Origin: Oscillospiraceae bacterium
GTDB taxonomy: Bacteria > Bacillota > Clostridia > Oscillospirales > Ruminococcaceae
DNA length: 38,606 bases
Reading direction: 5' to 3'
Assembly (NCBI GenBank): GCA_009783205.1
Contig: WRHO01000017.1
Coordinates: 1 to 38,606, forward strand
The position numbers and the translations under genes are program-made. The notes under the pieces are model-generated. The model ran no database searches, was not told where the DNA came from, and saw nothing but the letters and a program-made list of their open reading frames with translations. Positions 7,905 to 17,338 of this stretch are shown here, one piece after another (position 1 is the first letter of the stretch; the number at the start of each line of letters is the position of its first letter).

Positions 7905-9827
7905 ATGTATAGAGGGTTAAAAGGGGTAACGATTTACATTTTAATAATAATCGGACTCGTCGCGTTGCTTTTCTTTGGGGTGAGAAGCCTCGGCGGTGAT
8001 TCGCCGACCACTACCTCGGAGAAGCCGACCTTTTCCGATATAATGCTTAATTTTGATAATTATGAGGTATCGTGGTACAAGCTTAATCTCGGAAACGGAA
8101 AGTTAGAGTATCGGCTTCGCTCCGCGCCCGATAAAACCGAAACGTACAATGTACCGTTTCAGGCTTTGTTCATTTCACATACACAAGATTACAGACAGGA
8201 ATATAATAAAAAATACCCCGAGGAATTGGTTCAAGATTTTGTCCCGGTAAGTGATAATTCATTTTGGATGAATATATTCCCGTATCTTTTACTTTTGGGA
8301 ATTATGATTGCGTTTACCTTTATAATCATGAGACAAACCGCGGGCGGCGGAAGAATGTCTACCTTTTCGCGGGCAAACACCCGTCATCAACCGTTGTCGG
8401 GCAAGAGAGTCACCTTTGAGGACGTTGCCGGCGCAGATGAGGAAAAGGAAGAGCTCGCCGAAATTGTTGACTTTTTAAAAAATCCAAGAAAGTATCAGGA
8501 GATTGGCGCGAGGATTCCGAAGGGCGTATTGCTCGTCGGCCCTCCGGGTACCGGTAAGACCTTGCTCGCAAAAGCAGTAGCGGGTGAAGCCGATGTTCCG
8601 TTTTTCTCGATAAGCGGCTCGGACTTTGTTGAAATGTTTGTGGGTGTAGGCGCGTCGCGTGTGCGCGATTTATTTGAACAGGCGAAAAAGCGCACCCCCT
8701 CAATTATATTTATTGATGAAATAGACGCGGTCGGAAGACACAGGGGCGCGGGACTCGGCGGCGGTCATGACGAGCGCGAACAGACGCTTAACCAATTGCT
8801 CGTTGAAATGGACGGGTTCGCCGAAAACGAAGGCATTATCATCATAGCGGCAACCAATAGACGGGATATACTCGACCCCGCGCTTTTACGACCGGGAAGG
8901 TTCGACAGACAGATTGTCGTTCATTATCCCGATATAAAAGGGCGCGAGGAGATACTCGTTGTTCACACACGCAACAAAAACCTTTCGCCCGATGTAAGCC
9001 TTTCGACAATCGCTAAATCGACGGCGGGGTTCACGGGGGCGGATTTGGAAAACTTAGTCAATGAAGCGGCGTTGCTCGCCGCGCGCGCCAATAAGAAGGC
9101 AATTACCGAGACCGATATTGAAGAAGCAACCGTCAAGGTGGTTGCGGGGCCGGAAAAGAAATCGAGGGTCGTTACCGAGAAAGAGCGAAGGTTGACCGCT
9201 TTTCACGAGGCGGGACACGCGCTTTGCACCTATTTTTGCGAGACACAGGATAAGGTTCATATGGTGACGATTATCCCGAGGGGAACCGCCGGCGGGTTTA
9301 CAATGTCGCTCCCGGAACAGGATAAAAACTATATCAGCAAGAACGAATTTGAGGAGGATATAGTTGTGCTTTTAGGCGGGCGGGTTGCCGAAAAATTAGT
9401 TCTCGACGATATTTCTACCGGCGCGTCGAGCGATATAAACCGCGCAACCTCAATTGCGCGTAATATGGTAACGCGATACGGCTTCTCCGAAAAGCTCGGC
9501 CCGATTGTTTACGGACACGAAAATCCCGAGGTTTTCTTGGGGCGCGATTATTCACAGGGGCGGAATTATTCCGAAAATGTCGCCGCGGAAATAGACGGCG
9601 AAATTCGTAGAATTATTGAGGTGGGCTACGAGAAAGCAAAAGAACTCGTCACAATCAACATGGAAAAGCTTAACATCATAGCCGAATACCTCATGGAGTA
9701 TGAAAAAATCGACGGCGAAGATTTTGCAAAGCTTATGAAGGGCGAACTCGAATGGGTTAAAGGGAAGAAGTCGAACGAGAAGTCGCGTGAAGAAGCTGAA
9801 CAGGTTGATGAAAGCACAGACGAATAA
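7905..9827 (+). CDS. ftsH: ATP-dependent zinc metalloprotease FtsH
   Basis: FtsH is a membrane-anchored hexameric AAA+ protease that degrades misfolded membrane proteins and short-lived regulators. Transmembrane helices are at about 5-25 and 120-142, enclosing an extracytoplasmic domain. The AAA module has Walker A GPPGTGKT (~212-219), [10 protein letters not shown] and the SRH segment; the zinc site HEAGH is at about 433-437. The C terminus is charged and rich in Glu/Lys. ATG 7905 follows GAAGGAGAG (7892-7900). The stop codon is only 4 nt from the stop of the convergent helicase gene, with no terminator visible between them. Confidence 0.97.
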   Translation: MYRGLKGVTIYILIIIGLVALLFFGVRSLGGDSPTTTSEKPTFSDIMLNFDNYEVSWYKLNLGNGKLEYRLRSAPDKTETYNVPFQALFISHTQDYRQEYNKKYPEELVQDFVPVSDNSFWMNIFPYLLLLGIMIAFTFIIMRQTAGGGRMSTFSRANTRHQPLSGKRVTFEDVAGADEEKEELAEIVDFLKNPRKYQEIGARIPKGVLLVGPPGTGKTLLAKAVAGEADVPFFSISGSDFVEMFVGVGASRVRDLFEQAKKRTPSIIFIDEIDAVGRHRGAGLGGGHDEREQTLNQLLVEMDGFAENEGIIIIAATNRRDILDPALLRPGRFDRQIVVHYPDIKGREEILVVHTRNKNLSPDVSLSTIAKSTAGFTGADLENLVNEAALLAARANKKAITETDIEEATVKVVAGPEKKSRVVTEKERRLTAFHEAGHALCTYFCETQDKVHMVTIIPRGTAGGFTMSLPEQDKNYISKNEFEEDIVVLLGGRVAEKLVLDDISTGASSDINRATSIARNMVTRYGFSEKLGPIVYGHENPEVFLGRDYSQGRNYSENVAAEIDGEIRRIIEVGYEKAKELVTINMEKLNIIAEYLMEYEKIDGEDFAKLMKGELEWVKGKKSNEKSREEAEQVDESTDE

Positions 9828-9831
9828 GAAG

Positions 9832-12036
9832 CTATTTCATGACAATTCCCAAACCGTCAAAGTCCAAATAATCCTCAATAAACTGTTTCCTTAAAAGCTC
9901 GAGCGGAACAAATTCGTTATACTTTCCGAGTATTTGGACTTTTTCGGGCAACGGCAAGTCATAAAGGTTTAAATCACTTTGAAGTATTTCGCAGACAATT
10001 TCCTCCAATTCTGACGCCTCGCCGTCGAATATTACCTCAAGATAGACGCAGGTAATCCACGGGTGTTTGCTTTTAACCCCCTTATAACGGAGTGCGTAGT
10101 TTAATGTTACAATTTGCCTTGTTCCTACCCACGGGAACACGGCAAATTTTTTATTTGATATGGGCGTAACCAAATTCTCGAGAATACCCGAATTACGGGT
10201 TATATACTTAATCTCATCAAGGCGGCTTTTACAGCGGTCGCTCAAATAGTTGTATTCATCATCGGATTTTAGAATGTCTCTTATTTTGCGAACAAGAACG
10301 GTGTGCAATTCGGCGGTGAAATCGACGTCCCAATCAACTACAGATATTCCGGGGACTCGTTTTACAAATATAACCTTTGATTTCTCGTTTACATCTATTG
10401 TTTCCCAGGTGAGCCCCGCGAGCGCGAAACGCGTCCCGACTGGATAAACCTTGTCGACCGTTCCTATTGTTCTGTTTTCATCTTTTACGAGAAGGTATTC
10501 GGTGGCGAGAAAAACGGTAAGGAATTTATGGCTGTTCACGACCTTTTCCCCCTCCGTCCCGATTATCAAGCCGCCGCGCTCTGTCCGTTGAAGCTGTTTT
10601 GAGTAAACCATATATGACAAAAGCTTTTTGTAATCTTCTTGCGGAATATGCTTGAAGCTGCCTAATGATAATACCGTTTGCGCCAACATCGCCGAGGACA
10701 TTTCCCCGTTGCTTTTTAATATGCTCATGGTTTGATGATAAAGCAAATTATAGGGGTAATTATGCGGCGGAATAGGTTCAATCCACCTATCCTTAAGATA
10801 TAGCTCGACAATTGCGATTGTCCTGATAAATTCCCAGTTGACGGGGCCGAGAACATCGTCCGCGTTAATCCTTATACTCTCGACAAAAGTGAACAGTAGC
10901 TGCGGTATTTGTCCCCGCCGACCGCACCGCCCCAATCGTTGGGCAAAGCTCGAGACGTTAAGCGGCGCGCCGACCTGTACCGCCTGGTCAAGCGAGCCTA
11001 TGTCTATTCCAAGCTCTAAGGTTACGGTCGCGCCGGTAACAATTTTTTCGTCGTTAAACTGTGATTTCATTTCGTCTTCTGTGCTTTCGCGGAGTAAAGC
11101 CGAGACATTCCCGTGGTGAACGCGATAAACGTCCGGCGACTTGTTCCTAATTGCGATTTCGCGAAGATTCGCCATTACCAATTCGGTTTCCTCGCGGCTG
11201 TTTGTAAAAATAATGGTCTTTTTATCGAGGGTATGCTTGAACAAATATTCATAATGCTCCCTGTTGCCCATATCGCCCGAGGCGGTATAAATGATATTGC
11301 CGCTCGTATCCTTTTGGGTTAGGTCGCGGTTCTCGGCGTTGTTTACAAATCGCTCGATATGAAGGCGCACCCGCTTTTTCCCCTCTTCCGCAACGGGGGC
11401 GGCACAACCCCTCCCCGTTCCCGTATTAAGCCAATTTTGCGCCAACGAGATATCGCCCAATGTTGCCGACAACCCGATTCGGCGGGGATTGACCCCGTTT
11501 AAAAGCTTCAGCCGTTCGAGAACGCACAATAATTGTGAGCCGCGTATATCCCGCATAAATTGATGCACTTCATCAATAATAACGAATCGCAAATCCGAAA
11601 ATAAAGCTAAACAAGCTCCTCGCTTATTAGACACTAAGCTTTCTAACGATTCCGGCGTTATTTGTAATAAACCCTCGGGGTTTTTTATAAGCTTATTTTT
11701 CCTTGTAACCGACGCGTCCCCGTGCCATTTGGTGACGGGTATATTCGAATCCTCGAGCAATTGTTCGAGACGTTTAAACTGGTCGTTAATAAGTGCCTTA
11801 AGCGGCGAAATATACATTACGCCGACCGAACTCGACGGATTATTGTACAGCTCGGTCAAAACGGGTAAAAACGCCGCTTCGGTTTTTCCCGACGCGGTTC
11901 CCGATGACAAAAGAAGGTTGTCGTCGCTGTCGAATATAACCTCACACGCCGCAACCTGATTCCCGCGCAATTCTTCCCACTTATTGAGGTATATAAAATC
12001 TTGTATAAAAGGCGCGAGTCTTTCAAAAGCGTTCAT
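9832..12036 (-). CDS. Lhr-like superfamily 2 DEVH-box ATP-dependent helicase
   Basis: The N-terminal RecA domain has SSGTASGKTE (Walker A, ~44-53), YISPLKALINDQ (motif Ia), QITPESLES and DEVH (~155-158, motif II). LSATLG is motif III. The second domain has TNSREETE and motif VI QRLGRCGRRG. This layout resembles Lhr and related helicases that act on nucleic-acid duplexes, possibly in repair or RNA metabolism. The C-terminal third has no motif I recognise. It is the last gene of the minus-strand operon, beginning 56 nt after the subtilase stop. Its ribosome binding site AAGGAG lies inside a strong inverted repeat (12042-12104). The exact substrate is unknown. Confidence 0.85.
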   Translation of the reverse strand: MNAFERLAPFIQDFIYLNKWEELRGNQVAACEVIFDSDDNLLLSSGTASGKTEAAFLPVLTELYNNPSSSVGVMYISPLKALINDQFKRLEQLLEDSNIPVTKWHGDASVTRKNKLIKNPEGLLQITPESLESLVSNKRGACLALFSDLRFVIIDEVHQFMRDIRGSQLLCVLERLKLLNGVNPRRIGLSATLGDISLAQNWLNTGTGRGCAAPVAEEGKKRVRLHIERFVNNAENRDLTQKDTSGNIIYTASGDMGNREHYEYLFKHTLDKKTIIFTNSREETELVMANLREIAIRNKSPDVYRVHHGNVSALLRESTEDEMKSQFNDEKIVTGATVTLELGIDIGSLDQAVQVGAPLNVSSFAQRLGRCGRRGQIPQLLFTFVESIRINADDVLGPVNWEFIRTIAIVELYLKDRWIEPIPPHNYPYNLLYHQTMSILKSNGEMSSAMLAQTVLSLGSFKHIPQEDYKKLLSYMVYSKQLQRTERGGLIIGTEGEKVVNSHKFLTVFLATEYLLVKDENRTIGTVDKVYPVGTRFALAGLTWETIDVNEKSKVIFVKRVPGISVVDWDVDFTAELHTVLVRKIRDILKSDDEYNYLSDRCKSRLDEIKYITRNSGILENLVTPISNKKFAVFPWVGTRQIVTLNYALRYKGVKSKHPWITCVYLEVIFDGEASELEEIVCEILQSDLNLYDLPLPEKVQILGKYNEFVPLELLRKQFIEDYLDFDGLGIVMK

Positions 12037-12041
12037 TTACT

Positions 12042-12104
12042 TATACTCCTTAACTGCTAAATTTTGCAGTGATTTTACAGAATATTTAGTGGTTAAGGAG
12101 TATA
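12042..12104 (-). promoter_or_regulatory. Inverted repeat sequestering the helicase ribosome binding site
   Basis: TATACTCCTTAAC (12042-12054) and GTTAAGGAGTATA (12092-12104) are a perfect 13-bp inverted repeat; an inner 6-bp stem (12057-12062 with 12084-12089) follows a 2x2 internal loop. On the minus-strand mRNA the 5' arm covers the subtilase stop codon and the 3' arm contains the AAGGAG of the helicase gene. Ribosomes finishing the subtilase would open the stem, which predicts translational coupling. No U-tract follows, so termination is less likely. Confidence 0.6.
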
Positions 12105-15100
12105 TCTCCTTACACCGTCTGCATAACTGATTAATAATGTTTCCGGTAAACCCATTGTTGTGTTGTGTGCAATTAATGTCGAAAATCCCGCCCTTATAAT
12201 AAGCGTTTGAAGCTGTCGCTTAAACAATTGTTCTTCATCGTCCGAAAGATACAACCCCCTTGTTGAAAGCGCGATATTTTCAGAGGGGTTGTAGATTTGA
12301 ATAAAATCTTCGCCCATAAACTTAACCGCCCTCAGATACAATCTTTCTCGATATACGTCTCTCAAAACGGGGTACCCGTTGTTCGAGTTTTCAAAGCCCC
12401 AAATTGTATCAAAATCAAACCCGATAAACACATTCCGTTGTTTCATTTTGACCGAGTCAGAAGCGGTCGTTGTATCGTTTCCCATGTCGACTCCTTTTTT
12501 GGGATTTTGGTCGTTATTGTTTACCGTTTGAAGGTTATCGCCGTTCCAGTAACAGTTTTCGATTATACTGTAGTCGCCGTAGTTGTAGCCGCATATTCCC
12601 GCATTGTATGTGTTATAGGCGCAATATACAGAAAGGTCGCCCGCATTGTAACAGTCGGCTATTCTTCCTTCGCCGTTTTTATTGTCGCTTATTAAGTAGC
12701 CGATAATCCCCCCTACCACAGATGCGTAAAAATCGGAATCGGAATAAACATTTATATCGCCGATATTGTAACAGTTGGTTATACTCGGTATATTCACGGT
12801 TTTATCGGGCATTGTGTATACTTCGCCGGCACCGCAAATCCCACCCGCATGAACCGAGCGAGAGGTGAGCGAGGTCACCGATACCGTCGCGCTATTATAA
12901 CATTTGGTTATAACGCCGCCGGCTTTATTGCCGCAGATTCCACCCGCCGCAAAAGCGGAAGCGGTTATTTCTCCCGCGTTTGAACAAAGGGATATGTCAC
13001 CGCCGTCATAACCGCAAACCCCTCCCGCCGCCGAATTTGCATCTGCCGACGACATATCATAAACGGATATATCCCCCCTATTGTGAAAGTTTTTTATTGC
13101 ATAGCTTTGATTATTGCCGCAGGCTCCGCCGACATAGGAACAGACGTTATCGGAATAATATGAATCGGAGGATATATCGCCGAAATTCTCACAATTGATA
13201 ATACCGCCGTAAGCGTTTGAATCGGTTGACGGAAAGCTCCCCCCGCAAATCCCCCCGACATAAACGGGCGTATTGTCGGAAAAGTACAGCTTTGTGCGGA
13301 CTTCTCCCGCGTTGCGACAATCGGATATTTTAACGCCGCCGTTATAACCGCAAATCCCCCCGACAATTGCTTTATTTTCTCTTTCTTTTTTACCGAATAC
13401 GGCTATTGCGGATATATACCCCGTATTGTAACAGTTGGTTATACCCTCGAACATTATACCGTCATTGTCATTATCGTCGTCCGCGCTTGCGTAACCGCAT
13501 ACCGCGCCGACATATACGATTGAGCCATAAGCTAACTTGGGATACTCGACGCTAATATCTATCAATGTGTTTTCCATACCGAGGTTTTTAATTATCGTTC
13601 CTTTAATAATGCGTCCGAATAAGCCTATATATTGACGGTTACAATTTCCGGTTATTGTCATATTGCGTATAGTATGCCCCCGCCCGTCAAAAACGCCCGT
13701 AAATTCGTTGTATTCGGAATTGTTTTCATTACCGCCTATAGGTATCCATTGTTCACCCGAAAGGTCTATGTCTGCGGCTAAATGATACCGCCCGTTCAAA
13801 TTGTCTTTTATACCCTCTAACCCCGCTCTGTCATAAATTGCCGTTGAATCGGGTGCGGGCGGCTCGGCAACGGGTATGGAAAACCCTTTAACGCCTTTAA
13901 AATTATCGGGCGGCTTTTGTCTGTCGGGTACATACGGGTAAACGGCGGTTATTATGTATTCGGCGGGTAGGTTGCTGTAGGTTCCCGCATAGACGGTTGT
14001 CTCGGCTTCAACCTTTATAATTCCGCCAAAATGATGCTCGGCGATGTTATCAAAAAGAATACGCGCCCCGTTTTCGTTGTACAAAACGGGTTGGCTCCCC
14101 TCTGTCGCCGACTCGGAGCTCATTAGGTATACAAACCCCTTTGTGTTAAAGCTCTCCGCTTTTATCACAATCGGAACCCGTCCGCTTTTGCCTGCATCGA
14201 CAAAGATATTTGCCGACGGCGCGTCCTCGGTTAAAACTATTGCGGACGGGGGCGGCGAGCTTGGCGGGAGTAACGGGGTAGACTTTTTATTAAGCAACGC
14301 CGCGTAAGCGTCGACAACCCCGCCGCAATAGATAAACTCGGTTAATTGGTCTAATCTGCGCGAGGTTGAACACAAAAGCTCGCGCATTTCCTCGGGTGTA
14401 TAATGGGGATTTTCGGACAGAACTAACGCCGCGACACCCGCTATGTACGGCGACGCCATTGAGGTTCCGCTCATTTTTCTATATGTACCGTTTAAATGCG
14501 TACTCAAAACGCCCGAACCCGGCGCGGCAATATGCACGTTTTTGACCCCGTAATTTGAAAAGTCAGAAAGCCTGTCCTTATGGTCGGTTGACGCTACCGA
14601 TATCACATTGGGCAAATTGTAATCGGAAGGATAGTGCGGAACTACGTCGTTATTGTTCCCTCTCCCGTTACCCGCAGAGGTGACAAATATCCCGTTATAA
14701 TCGGCAATTGCCTTTTCGAATATTGTCGAATAGCCGCTACCGCCATAGCTGTTGTTAGTGATTTGAATACCGTGCGTGTTGGCGTAATTCAACGCTTCGA
14801 TTGCGTTTGATGTATTTATTGACGTTCCGCTCGTGCTTGCGCCGAGCCACGCTAAGCTTACGTTCCAATTAATGCCGCAAACCCCGATATTATTATTTCC
14901 GACCGCTCCGACAATTCCCGCAACATGGGTTCCGTGTCCCCCCTTGTCGGTAGGTGTGCCGCCGACTTTTTCCGCAAAATTATACCCGTGTATATCGTTT
15001 TCAAATCCGCCCAAATTCGGGTTGGGATTGACCCAAAGGTTGTCTTTTAAATCGGGGTGCGTTCCGTCAATCCCCGTATCAATAATCCCGACCACAATAT

Positions 15101-15662
15101 CCTTACTCCCCGTCGTTATGCTCCAAGCCGCCTCAGCGTTAATTTTCTGCAATGCGTACTGCGCGTTAAATTGCGGGTCGTTTGCGGCGTGCAAAATCGC
15201 CGACGTCTCCATTATATAATCCGGCTCCGCTATTTCAACCGCGGGGTCGGCGTTGAGCAAGGCTATGGCTTCTTCTATCGGGCTTAAAGCTTTTGCCGCT
15301 TTTTTAAGCTTTTTTGTTGTATCGTCGGATTTGTCCGAGGATAGCGTCAGTACGAAGGTGTTATTCTGTGTTTCGGTAATTTCCTCTGTGTTAAACTCAT
15401 CTGTATTATCAATATCGAGCGACGGATTGAGCATTTTCGCCTCCGTAAAATCGAGCGGCAAATCGGGGGTTTCCGCCCGCGCCTGCGGCGTATTCGCCAT
15501 TTTGACTATTATACGCTCGGGTTCAAATTCAATCCCCGGTTCCGTTTCCGGAAATAAACCCTTTTCAAAAGAAAAAGAGGGCGTTACAAGAGGTAATAAA
15601 AAGGTTAATAAAACTTGTAATACAAGAAACGTCGATAAAACATTTTTAAATTTATTTAACAT
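12093..15662 (-). CDS. Secreted subtilase (S8) with cysteine-rich GLUG repeats and lamin-tail-like C terminus
   Basis: This is an extracellular serine protease. A signal peptide (residues 1-~32) is followed by a propeptide-like region ending in EIAEPDYIME (~143-152). The S8 domain has the triad Asp195 (DTGIDGTHP), His243 (HGTHVAG) and Ser401 (GTSMASP). A Pro-rich linker near 455 leads to an all-beta region, then from ~650 a beta-helix opener (YHLAADIDLSG, FDGRGHTIRNMTI) and about nine GLUG-like repeats of the form GGICGYNGG...NCYNxG, most with two cysteines. The end (FIQIYNPSENIALSTRGLYLSDD) resembles a lamin-tail domain. ATG 15662 is chosen because the signal peptide begins there and GGAGG lies 11 nt upstream, inside the tail of the NapH-like gene; an upstream GTG/ATG frame to 15734 is open but would bury the signal. 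Substrate unknown. Confidence 0.9.
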   Translation of the reverse strand: MLNKFKNVLSTFLVLQVLLTFLLPLVTPSFSFEKGLFPETEPGIEFEPERIIVKMANTPQARAETPDLPLDFTEAKMLNPSLDIDNTDEFNTEEITETQNNTFVLTLSSDKSDDTTKKLKKAAKALSPIEEAIALLNADPAVEIAEPDYIMETSAILHAANDPQFNAQYALQKINAEAAWSITTGSKDIVVGIIDTGIDGTHPDLKDNLWVNPNPNLGGFENDIHGYNFAEKVGGTPTDKGGHGTHVAGIVGAVGNNNIGVCGINWNVSLAWLGASTSGTSINTSNAIEALNYANTHGIQITNNSYGGSGYSTIFEKAIADYNGIFVTSAGNGRGNNNDVVPHYPSDYNLPNVISVASTDHKDRLSDFSNYGVKNVHIAAPGSGVLSTHLNGTYRKMSGTSMASPYIAGVAALVLSENPHYTPEEMRELLCSTSRRLDQLTEFIYCGGVVDAYAALLNKKSTPLLPPSSPPPSAIVLTEDAPSANIFVDAGKSGRVPIVIKAESFNTKGFVYLMSSESATEGSQPVLYNENGARILFDNIAEHHFGGIIKVEAETTVYAGTYSNLPAEYIITAVYPYVPDRQKPPDNFKGVKGFSIPVAEPPAPDSTAIYDRAGLEGIKDNLNGRYHLAADIDLSGEQWIPIGGNENNSEYNEFTGVFDGRGHTIRNMTITGNCNRQYIGLFGRIIKGTIIKNLGMENTLIDISVEYPKLAYGSIVYVGAVCGYASADDDNDNDGIMFEGITNCYNTGYISAIAVFGKKERENKAIVGGICGYNGGVKISDCRNAGEVRTKLYFSDNTPVYVGGICGGSFPSTDSNAYGGIINCENFGDISSDSYYSDNVCSYVGGACGNNQSYAIKNFHNRGDISVYDMSSADANSAAGGVCGYDGGDISLCSNAGEITASAFAAGGICGNKAGGVITKCYNSATVSVTSLTSRSVHAGGICGAGEVYTMPDKTVNIPSITNCYNIGDINVYSDSDFYASVVGGIIGYLISDNKNGEGRIADCYNAGDLSVYCAYNTYNAGICGYNYGDYSIIENCYWNGDNLQTVNNNDQNPKKGVDMGNDTTTASDSVKMKQRNVFIGFDFDTIWGFENSNNGYPVLRDVYRERLYLRAVKFMGEDFIQIYNPSENIALSTRGLYLSDDEEQLFKRQLQTLIIRAGFSTLIAHNTTMGLPETLLISYADGVRRYTP

Positions 15663-16560
15663 CTTTCCTATTTCCTCCATTCTCCTCATTCTCTCCATTA
15701 TCTTTACTGTTACCCCCGTTTTTGCCGAAATCAACTATTGCGTTATAGCATAATGCACCGGTACCACATTCTCTTATACAGGCTCCGCAGCGTATACATT
15801 CGGGGGAGTTCGGGCGTTTCGCGGGGTTTAAAAAAAGGTGACAGCTTTTGGCGCAACGTCCGCACGAAACACATTCCGATTCTACACACTTCATTTTAAA
15901 TAAAGCGTTTTTGTTAAATAGCGAGTATATTGCACCGAGCGGGCAAAGCACCCTGCAAAAAAAGCGGTAGGTCGAAATTGAGGCGACGACGAGCCACATC
16001 GCTAACGACACCTTCCACACAAATAAATTACCCGCGAAATCGCGCAAGTATTCATTTGACGCCAATATAGGCAATGCGGCGAAAATCGTCCCCGACGGAC
16101 ATATATATTTGCAAAACCACGGCGAACCCACCCCCGATAAATCGTTTATAAAAAGCATTGGAAAAACGACGACAAAAAGTACCAAGACCGCATATTTGAT
16201 GTATCGAGCAAATTTGAGCTTTACTCTCATTTTCGGCGTCTTTATTTTATAAATAATGTCTTGAAACAAACCCATTGGGCAAACATATCCGCATATAAAA
16301 CGCCCGAAAATCATGCCGATTGTTAGCAGAAAGCCCGCAACAAAAAAGCTTATGTTGTGCTTTGCACCCGCGAAAAACAACTGTGCCGCGCCCATAGGAC
16401 ACGATGTAACCGCCGCGGGACACGAGTAACAGTTCAGCCCGGGCGTGCAGATTCTTTTTCCCCCGCCCCGATATATTGTCCCCGTGAAAATGTTTTTTAA
16501 TAGCGGGTTTTGTATAAAGAAGAAAACTATTTGTGTTAATAATCTGTTGGTATACTTCAT
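15652..16560 (-). CDS. NapH/CcoG-like membrane 4Fe-4S electron-transfer protein
   Basis: This is a polytopic membrane protein of the NapH/NosR/CcoG-like group, which passes electrons across the membrane. Cys motifs near the N terminus (CYSCPAAVTSCPMG), after a helix (CGYVCPMG) and after another (CRVLCPLGAIY) are typical. Two ferredoxin-type 4Fe-4S motifs follow: CVSCGRCAKSCHLF and CIRCGACIRECG. About four to five hydrophobic helices are visible. The last ~22 residues are low-complexity Asn/Gly/Glu/Lys, encoded by purine-rich DNA that also supplies the ribosome binding site of the overlapping subtilase gene. It follows a TlpA-like lipoprotein and a 46-residue CXXC peptide, so its likely job is to reduce or supply electrons to an extracytoplasmic thiol partner. 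Confidence 0.88.
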   Translation of the reverse strand: MKYTNRLLTQIVFFFIQNPLLKNIFTGTIYRGGGKRICTPGLNCYSCPAAVTSCPMGAAQLFFAGAKHNISFFVAGFLLTIGMIFGRFICGYVCPMGLFQDIIYKIKTPKMRVKLKFARYIKYAVLVLFVVVFPMLFINDLSGVGSPWFCKYICPSGTIFAALPILASNEYLRDFAGNLFVWKVSLAMWLVVASISTYRFFCRVLCPLGAIYSLFNKNALFKMKCVESECVSCGRCAKSCHLFLNPAKRPNSPECIRCGACIRECGTGALCYNAIVDFGKNGGNSKDNGENEENGGNRKDVK

Positions 16561-16567
16561 GTCTGCC

Positions 16568-16708
16568 TCACCCTATACCTATGCACTCTAAGCAAACCTT
16601 GGTTGCTTTTCGGGCAATTTCCGAAAGCTCGCCCGATACCGCGCCAAAAATCATCAACCCGATTCCAAACAATATAACCGCAACCTTAACCGCGATTTTA
16701 ACTTTCAT
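16568..16708 (-). CDS. Small membrane CXXC-motif peptide (CD1871A-like family)
   Basis: This 46-residue gene starts at ATG 16708, overlapping the end of the TlpA-like gene by 11 nt, and stops 7 nt before the NapH-like gene. The peptide has one hydrophobic helix (VAVILFGIGLMIFGAV), an amphipathic stretch, and ends in VCLECIGIG. It matches my recollection of the small clostridial CXXC family named after C. difficile CD1871A, which occurs beside thioredoxin-like and 4Fe-4S proteins. Translational overlap on one side and tight spacing on the other support it as a real gene. A membrane-tethered thiol relay between the Fe-S protein and the thioredoxin is an inference. Confidence 0.85.
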   Translation of the reverse strand: MKVKIAVKVAVILFGIGLMIFGAVSGELSEIARKATKVCLECIGIG

Positions 16709-17327
16709 TTAACAAGCCCTCAATTAAATTATAGTTTGCCCCCGCCTCCGGCCCGATTAATTCGCCGCCGTATATAATCACCGACGACGGGAAAAAACCG
16801 GTTTCAACGAGTTCGAGCAAGGACTTAACGCCGTTGCCGTTCGCGTTTACCATGAGGAAAGCTTCGGGAACCTCGGACGATTCTATGATGTTCACCGCAC
16901 CCTCGAGATTTTGTTCATAATCGTCAATTAATGCGATAAACCCGACTCTTTCTCCAAATTGCTCGGCAATTTTTGCCAATTTCGGCATACCGTTTACACA
17001 AGGCCCGCACCATGTCGCCCATTGGTAAACGAAAAACATCTCTTTTTCACCTAAATCGTCCTGTGCGACGTTGTTCCCGTAAACATCAACCGCGGTGAAT
17101 TGATACGGGAAAATCGTCGGCTCAATTGTGATTGCGGTTTGTATTGTGTTATCTCCGTCTCCGTTTTCATTATCTGTATTCGCGCTTTTTTCATCTCCGT
17201 ATTCGTTTAATAAATCCGGCGTTGCTTCGTCACAAGCTATGAGCGATAACATCAACATTAAAATGAGTATTGATATTATCGGCAACCGTTTGTTCGTTTT
17301 TGCTGTTTTTTTATTTTTACTATACAT
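16698..17327 (-). CDS. TlpA/ResA-like thioredoxin-fold lipoprotein
   Basis: The N terminus has a basic stretch, a hydrophobic core and a lipobox ending LIAC (Cys ~32), so the protein is predicted to be a lipoprotein on the outer face of the membrane. After an acidic Asn/Asp/Glu-rich linker comes a thioredoxin fold with the redox motif WATWCGPCVNGMPKL, and a possible cis-Pro region near TGFFPSSVII. Such proteins reduce or form disulfides in exported proteins. ATG 17327 follows AAGAGGTG. The gene begins 11 nt after mutS and overlaps the CXXC peptide gene; the three-gene unit TlpA-CXXC-NapH reads as one redox module. Confidence 0.9.
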   Translation of the reverse strand: MYSKNKKTAKTNKRLPIISILILMLMLSLIACDEATPDLLNEYGDEKSANTDNENGDGDNTIQTAITIEPTIFPYQFTAVDVYGNNVAQDDLGEKEMFFVYQWATWCGPCVNGMPKLAKIAEQFGERVGFIALIDDYEQNLEGAVNIIESSEVPEAFLMVNANGNGVKSLLELVETGFFPSSVIIYGGELIGPEAGANYNLIEGLLNES

Positions 17328-17338
17328 TCAAACACCTC

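Noticed and set aside
13094-13366. Frame on the minus strand within the subtilase repeats
   Set aside because: It is a shadow of the GLUG repeats, whose periodicity keeps alternative frames open.
15663-15734. Longer N terminus for the subtilase
   Set aside because: It would place 24 charged residues before a clean signal peptide and would lie inside the NapH-like gene; GGAGG favours ATG 15662.
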